The notes below the pieces were generated by a model. The model did not search any database. It worked only from the letters and a program-made list of their open reading frames with translations, and was not told where the DNA came from. A DNA stretch of 64,000 nucleotides. It comes from Pararhizobium_B sp963838155 (lineage in GTDB: Bacteria; Pseudomonadota; Alphaproteobacteria; Rhizobiales; Rhizobiaceae). The DNA is taken from contig CAWIQE010000002.1 of the NCBI GenBank assembly GCA_963838155.1, forward strand, positions 310,001 through 374,000. The letters are read 5' to 3'. Below, one piece after another: positions 60,649 through 64,000 of the stretch; positions within the stretch are counted from its first letter, which is position 1; every line of letters begins with the position of its first letter. The position numbers and the translations under genes are program-made.

Positions 60649-61698
60649 ATGGCACTTCTCAAAGCAGCTAAGAAAAATCTGAGATATTCCCTCATCCGAA
60701 CCGGTCTCGATGCGGTTTCGCTGTCCGGCGCGCCGGCGGTGCTGCCTTCGATGGGCGGGCGCGGGGTCATCTTCACGCTGCATCATGTGCGCCCCGACTG
60801 CGGACGGGCGTTCCGGCCGAACGCGGTCCTCTCCGTCACGCCCGAGTTCCTCGAGGAGGCGATCGAGACGGCTCGCCGGTGCGCCCTCACGCCGGTTCCG
60901 CTCGACGCGCTGCCGTCGCTGCTGTCCGATCCCGGCGAGACGCGCCGCTTCGTCGCCTTCACACTCGACGACGGCTACCGCAACAACGCCGAATTCGCCG
61001 CGCCGGTGTTCCGCAAGCATGGCGTGCCCTACACGATTTTCGTGACGTCCGGCTTCGTCGAGCGGACCCGCAGCATCTGGTGGGAGACTGCCGAGGCGAT
61101 GGCGCGGGCGGCGAACGCGATCCGGTTCGACTTCGGCCATGGGCCGGAAACGGTCCCGGCCGGCACGAAAGCCGAGAAGAACGCGCTCTTCGAACGTCTC
61201 AGGGCTTTCGTCGCGACTGGGGACGAGGACGAGGCGATCGCGGCAATCGATGCCGCGGCCGCGGAACTGGGCATCGATCCGATCGGGCTCGTGCGCGACC
61301 TCGTCATGGACGCCGGCGAACTCGCCGAACTGGCCGCGGATCCGCTTGCCGGGTTCGGCGCCCACACGCTCACGCACGTCAATCTGCGGCGCGTCGGGCC
61401 CGAGCGGCTCGAGCGGGAGATCGCCGGCTCGGCCCACGCGCTCGCGGGGTATGTGGGGCGAATGCCGACGACCTTTTCCTATCCCTATGGCTGGACGAAG
61501 GCGGTCTCCAAACGCGAAATCCGGGCGGCCGCCGATTTCGGCTTCGACGTCGCCGTGACGACGCAGCCGGGCGTGCTCGACGACAGGACGTTCGCCAGCC
61601 CCACCGCCCTGCCCCGCATTTCGCTGAACGGCCACTACCAGAAGAGCCGCCACGTCAAGGCTCTCATTTCGGGCATTCCATTCAAGCTGATGAAATAG
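60649..61698 (+). CDS. Polysaccharide deacetylase (NodB/CE4 homology)
   Basis: 349 residues. CE4 fold with motif 1 FTLDDGYRNN (Asp107/Asp108) and motif 2 HTLTH (about 237-241), the divalent-metal triad Asp-His-His. The end motif FSYPYGW resembles the RxPY/FRxP substrate loop. No signal peptide: the N-terminal MALLKAAKKNLRYSLI is amphipathic and may hold the enzyme at the inner membrane. It removes N-acetyl groups from amino-sugar polymers; the target polymer is unknown but polysaccharide genes lie 10 kb away. Confidence 0.9.
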   Translation: MALLKAAKKNLRYSLIRTGLDAVSLSGAPAVLPSMGGRGVIFTLHHVRPDCGRAFRPNAVLSVTPEFLEEAIETARRCALTPVPLDALPSLLSDPGETRRFVAFTLDDGYRNNAEFAAPVFRKHGVPYTIFVTSGFVERTRSIWWETAEAMARAANAIRFDFGHGPETVPAGTKAEKNALFERLRAFVATGDEDEAIAAIDAAAAELGIDPIGLVRDLVMDAGELAELAADPLAGFGAHTLTHVNLRRVGPERLEREIAGSAHALAGYVGRMPTTFSYPYGWTKAVSKREIRAAADFGFDVAVTTQPGVLDDRTFASPTALPRISLNGHYQKSRHVKALISGIPFKLMK

Positions 61699-61861
61699 GT
61701 CGCGCGGGCACGCGCAATGTTGGCACCAACCAGGACGCAGACCGCCGGGACACCGGTGCGTCAGGGGTGCGCCTCCCTATTTGAAGACAGTCTATTTCAA
61801 TGACGCGGCACCCGGGGCGGTCGCCGATCAAAGGCGTCGCCAGCCGGCGTTCGCAGGGCCT

Positions 61862-62404
61862 CTATCGCACCTGGTCGAGCAGCCGCTTGCATTCGAGAAG
61901 GTCGTAGAGCGCCTCCTGCAGCAATGCGCGGTCCTCCTTGCCGACGCCGCCGCCCTCCGCCTCGCCGTTGCCGCCGAAGCCGAAGAGGCGCTTGCCGGAT
62001 GGCGGGCGGGCGCGTCCTACGACCTGGTCGTCCTCGGGCTGCGGTGCGGCCTGCTGCGCGGCCGGTGTCGGTTTGGCCGCCGCCTTTTCCTCCGCGGCCC
62101 GCGCCGCCGTGACGGCCTCGACGGTCGCCACGTCGCCGGTGCCGATGGCCGTGACGAACTTCACTCCGTTCTGCTTGAGCAGCTTCTGCACGCCCTTGAT
62201 GGTGTAGCCCTGGTCGTAGAGCAGCTTGCGGATGCCCTTCAGCAGGTCGACGTCGTCCGGCCGGTAGTATCGCCGGCCGCCTCCGCGCTTCATGGGCTTG
62301 ATCTGCGCGAAGCGCGTCTCCCAGAACCGCAGGACGTGCTGCGGCAGATCCAGATCGTCGGCGACCTCGCTGATCGTGCGAAATGCGTCGGGACTTTTCT
62401 CCAT
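61862..62404 (-). CDS. MerR-family transcriptional regulator
   Basis: 180 residues. N-terminal winged-helix MerR domain (about 6-75: FRTISEVADDLDLPQHVLRF, then KRGGGRRYYRPDDVDLL), an Ala/Glu-rich linker, and a C-terminal helix ending LYDLLECKRLLDQVR. Effector-binding cysteines are absent, so metal sensing is unlikely. The place just after ihfA is conserved in Hyphomicrobiales. GAGGAGA supports the ATG at 62404; a GTG nine codons earlier is possible. Confidence 0.9.
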   Translation of the reverse strand: MEKSPDAFRTISEVADDLDLPQHVLRFWETRFAQIKPMKRGGGRRYYRPDDVDLLKGIRKLLYDQGYTIKGVQKLLKQNGVKFVTAIGTGDVATVEAVTAARAAEEKAAAKPTPAAQQAAPQPEDDQVVGRARPPSGKRLFGFGGNGEAEGGGVGKEDRALLQEALYDLLECKRLLDQVR

Positions 62405-62521
62405 GCGGACCGGTCTCCTCGGGGGAATCACTATCCGTCATGTATGTCAGCGATTTATGGCAAAAAATTCAAGTGACCCGGCGAATTGTACACCGCTATG
62501 GGGCGTGCAGGCGCCCAGGTC

Positions 62522-62857
62522 CTACTCGGCGGCGTTCGCCTTGTCCCTGCGCAGACGGTTGGTATGGGCTTTCAGCACCCGCTGCTTCAGGACGTTGGAC
62601 GCCTTGAAGGTCATGACGCGACGCGGGGAGATCGGCACTTCCTCGCCGGTCTTGGGATTGCGGCCCATCCGCTCGTTCTTGTCGCGAACCTGGAATGTCG
62701 CGAAGGACGAGAGCTTCACGCTCTCGCCACGGACGATCGCGTTGCAGATTTCCTCGATGACCATCTCGACGAGCATGGCCGATTCCGTCCTGGAGAGTCC
62801 GACCTTGCGGAAGACCGACTCTGCGAGATCAGCACGTGTAATCGTCTTGCCGCTCAT
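62522..62857 (-). CDS. ihfA: Integration host factor alpha subunit
   Basis: 111 residues. HU/IHF fold with the DNA-bending arm DKNERMGRNPKTGEEVPISPRRVMTF region; the tip Pro and the KTGEE block are typical for IHF-alpha. Partners with IhfB to bend DNA for transcription, recombination and chromosome structure. The C-terminus is slightly extended. Between fabH and merR, the standard alphaproteobacterial order. Confidence 0.95.
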   Translation of the reverse strand: MSGKTITRADLAESVFRKVGLSRTESAMLVEMVIEEICNAIVRGESVKLSSFATFQVRDKNERMGRNPKTGEEVPISPRRVMTFKASNVLKQRVLKAHTNRLRRDKANAAE

Positions 62858-63025
62858 GGATCCCCACCCGGTTGTCGAGACTTCGGACGCCCCTCTGTGC
62901 CCAGACGCGAGTGAGAAGCTTAGGAGCGAACGCGATCTTGGTCAAGCAAGCAACGGAATTTGCGGGAGAAATCCTTCGGCGGCGCGGCAAACCCGTCGCC
63001 GCCTCCGGGGCCGGCGGGGTAAAGG

Positions 63026-63998
63026 CTACCAGCGCAGCAGCACCGACCCCCAAGTAAAGCCGCCGCCCATGGCCTCCAGGAGCACGAGGTGTCCCTTTTT
63101 GATGCGCCCGTCGCCCGCCGCGGCGGCAAGCGCCAAGGGGATCGACGCGGCGGAGGTGTTGCCGTGCCGGTCGACCGTGATCACCACCTTTTCGGCTGCG
63201 ATGTCGAGCTTGCGGGCAGAGGCGTCGATGATGCGCTTGTTGGCCTGGTGGGGCACGAACCAGTCGATGTCGTCCGCCGTCAGGCCGGTGGCGGCGAAGG
63301 CCTGCTCGATGACGTCGGTGATCATTCCGACGGCGTGCTTGAAGACCTCCCTGCCCTCCATCCGCAAATGGCCCACGGTGCCCGTGGTGGAGGGCCCGCC
63401 GTCGACGTAGAGCTTGTCCTGATGGCAGCCGTCGGAGCGCAGATGCGCCGTCAGCACCCCGCGGTCGCTGGCCTCTCCCGGGCTTTCCACGGCCTCCAGC
63501 ACGATCGCGCCCGCCCCGTCGCCGAAGAGGACGCAGGTGGTGCGGTCGTTCCAGTCGAGCAGGCGGGAAAAGGTCTCGGCACCGATCACGAGCGCCCGCC
63601 GCGCCATGCCTCCGCGCAGGTAGAGATCGGCGGTGGTCAGACGCGAAGACGAACCCGCTGCACACGGCCTGGACGTCGAAGGCGGCGCCGTGGTGGATGC
63701 CGAGGCGGTTCTGTATGTTGACGGCGGTTGCAGGAAAGGTGTTGTCGGGCGTGGACGTCGCCAGCACGATGAGGTCGATGTCCTGGGGCTCGAGGCCGGC
63801 GCGGTCGATCGCGGCGCGCGCGGCGGCCTCGCCCAGGGAAGCGGTCGTCTCCCCCTCGCCGGCCACGTGGCGCTGCCTGATGCCCGTTCTCTGGGTGATC
63901 CATTCGTCCGTCGTGTCGACGACGTGCTCGAAGTCGCGGTTCGTCATCACGCGCTCAGGCAAGCTCGAGCCGAAGCCGCGCACCACTGATCGAATCAT
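63026..63998 (-). CDS. fabH: Beta-ketoacyl-ACP synthase III (FabH), disrupted by a one-base frameshift
   Basis: Condenses acetyl-CoA with malonyl-ACP to start fatty acid synthesis. The N-terminal frame carries the active-site Cys in VQAVCSGFVFA (Cys113). The second frame has FGDGAGA, the catalytic His in WFVPHQANKRI and Asn in DRHGNTSAASIP. The frames switch near 63641, where one extra A (plus strand) sits in GGTCAGACGCG; without it FVFALTTADLYLRGG reads through and the protein is 323 residues, the usual FabH length. All catalytic residues are present. The ATG lies two bases from the window end; plsX would be expected just outside. Confidence 0.92.
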
Positions 63999-64000
63999 TA

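Overview
GC-rich chromosomal DNA of an alphaproteobacterium, most likely order Hyphomicrobiales (Rhizobiales). The evidence is the four-gene DUF1127 run, the fabH-ihfA-MerR order beside tRNA-Pro, trigger factor with a Lys/Ala tail beside tRNA-Leu, DUF2842 next to ctaA and argC, a folate-dependent TrmFO, and the dispersed intergenic repeat whose core reads GGACGGAAAACCGG. Genus cannot be decided from the window. It opens inside rlmB and closes just past the fabH start codon.

Layout. 0-4 kb: end of rlmB, a triple repeat, tRNA-Asn, an orphan TadG-like protein and three very small genes. 4-10 kb: photolyase, an SDR, then a tight sulfur/tRNA-quality cluster (cysteine synthase, AlaX editing protein, 3-mercaptopyruvate sulfurtransferase, GNAT) ending at trigger factor. 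12-13.7 kb: four DUF1127 genes, three of them behind the same 52-bp promoter element, four candidate terminators. 13.7-30.5 kb: trmFO, a MarR-EmrA-EmrB efflux operon, an AsmA-like protein, a D-lactate dehydrogenase-type flavoprotein, a ClC channel and an RND pump with its adaptor. 31-33.4 kb: a copper/cytochrome oxidase assembly group (SCO1, PCu(A)C, CtaG). 33.8-41.3 kb: PRC-barrel protein, UvrD helicase, SpeB-type ureohydrolase, argC, ctaA and DUF2842, punctuated by repeat arrays. 41.5-50 kb: a compact exopolysaccharide locus (CelD/BcsL-like acetyltransferase, Wzz/ExoP, Wza/ExoF, GT4, WcaJ/ExoY-like priming transferase, ligase/polymerase). 50.6-57.3 kb: a sugar-type ABC importer operon with an S1 sulfatase, divergent from a GntR/UTRA regulator. 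57.3-60.4 kb: non-coding tandem repeat, an outer-membrane barrel gene, A+T-richer DNA and an IS481-family element abutting tRNA-Pro. 60.6-64 kb: polysaccharide deacetylase, MerR, ihfA, fabH.

Four otherwise well-conserved genes (asmA-like, ctaA, the ABC ATPase and fabH) are each broken by one single-base indel. In every case the repaired gene has normal length and motifs. Residual sequencing error is the simplest reading, although each could be a real mutation. The most interesting biology is the shared promoter architecture of the DUF1127 genes, the sulfatase-transporter operon, and a Wzz/ExoP protein whose kinase-like domain has lost its Walker A lysine.
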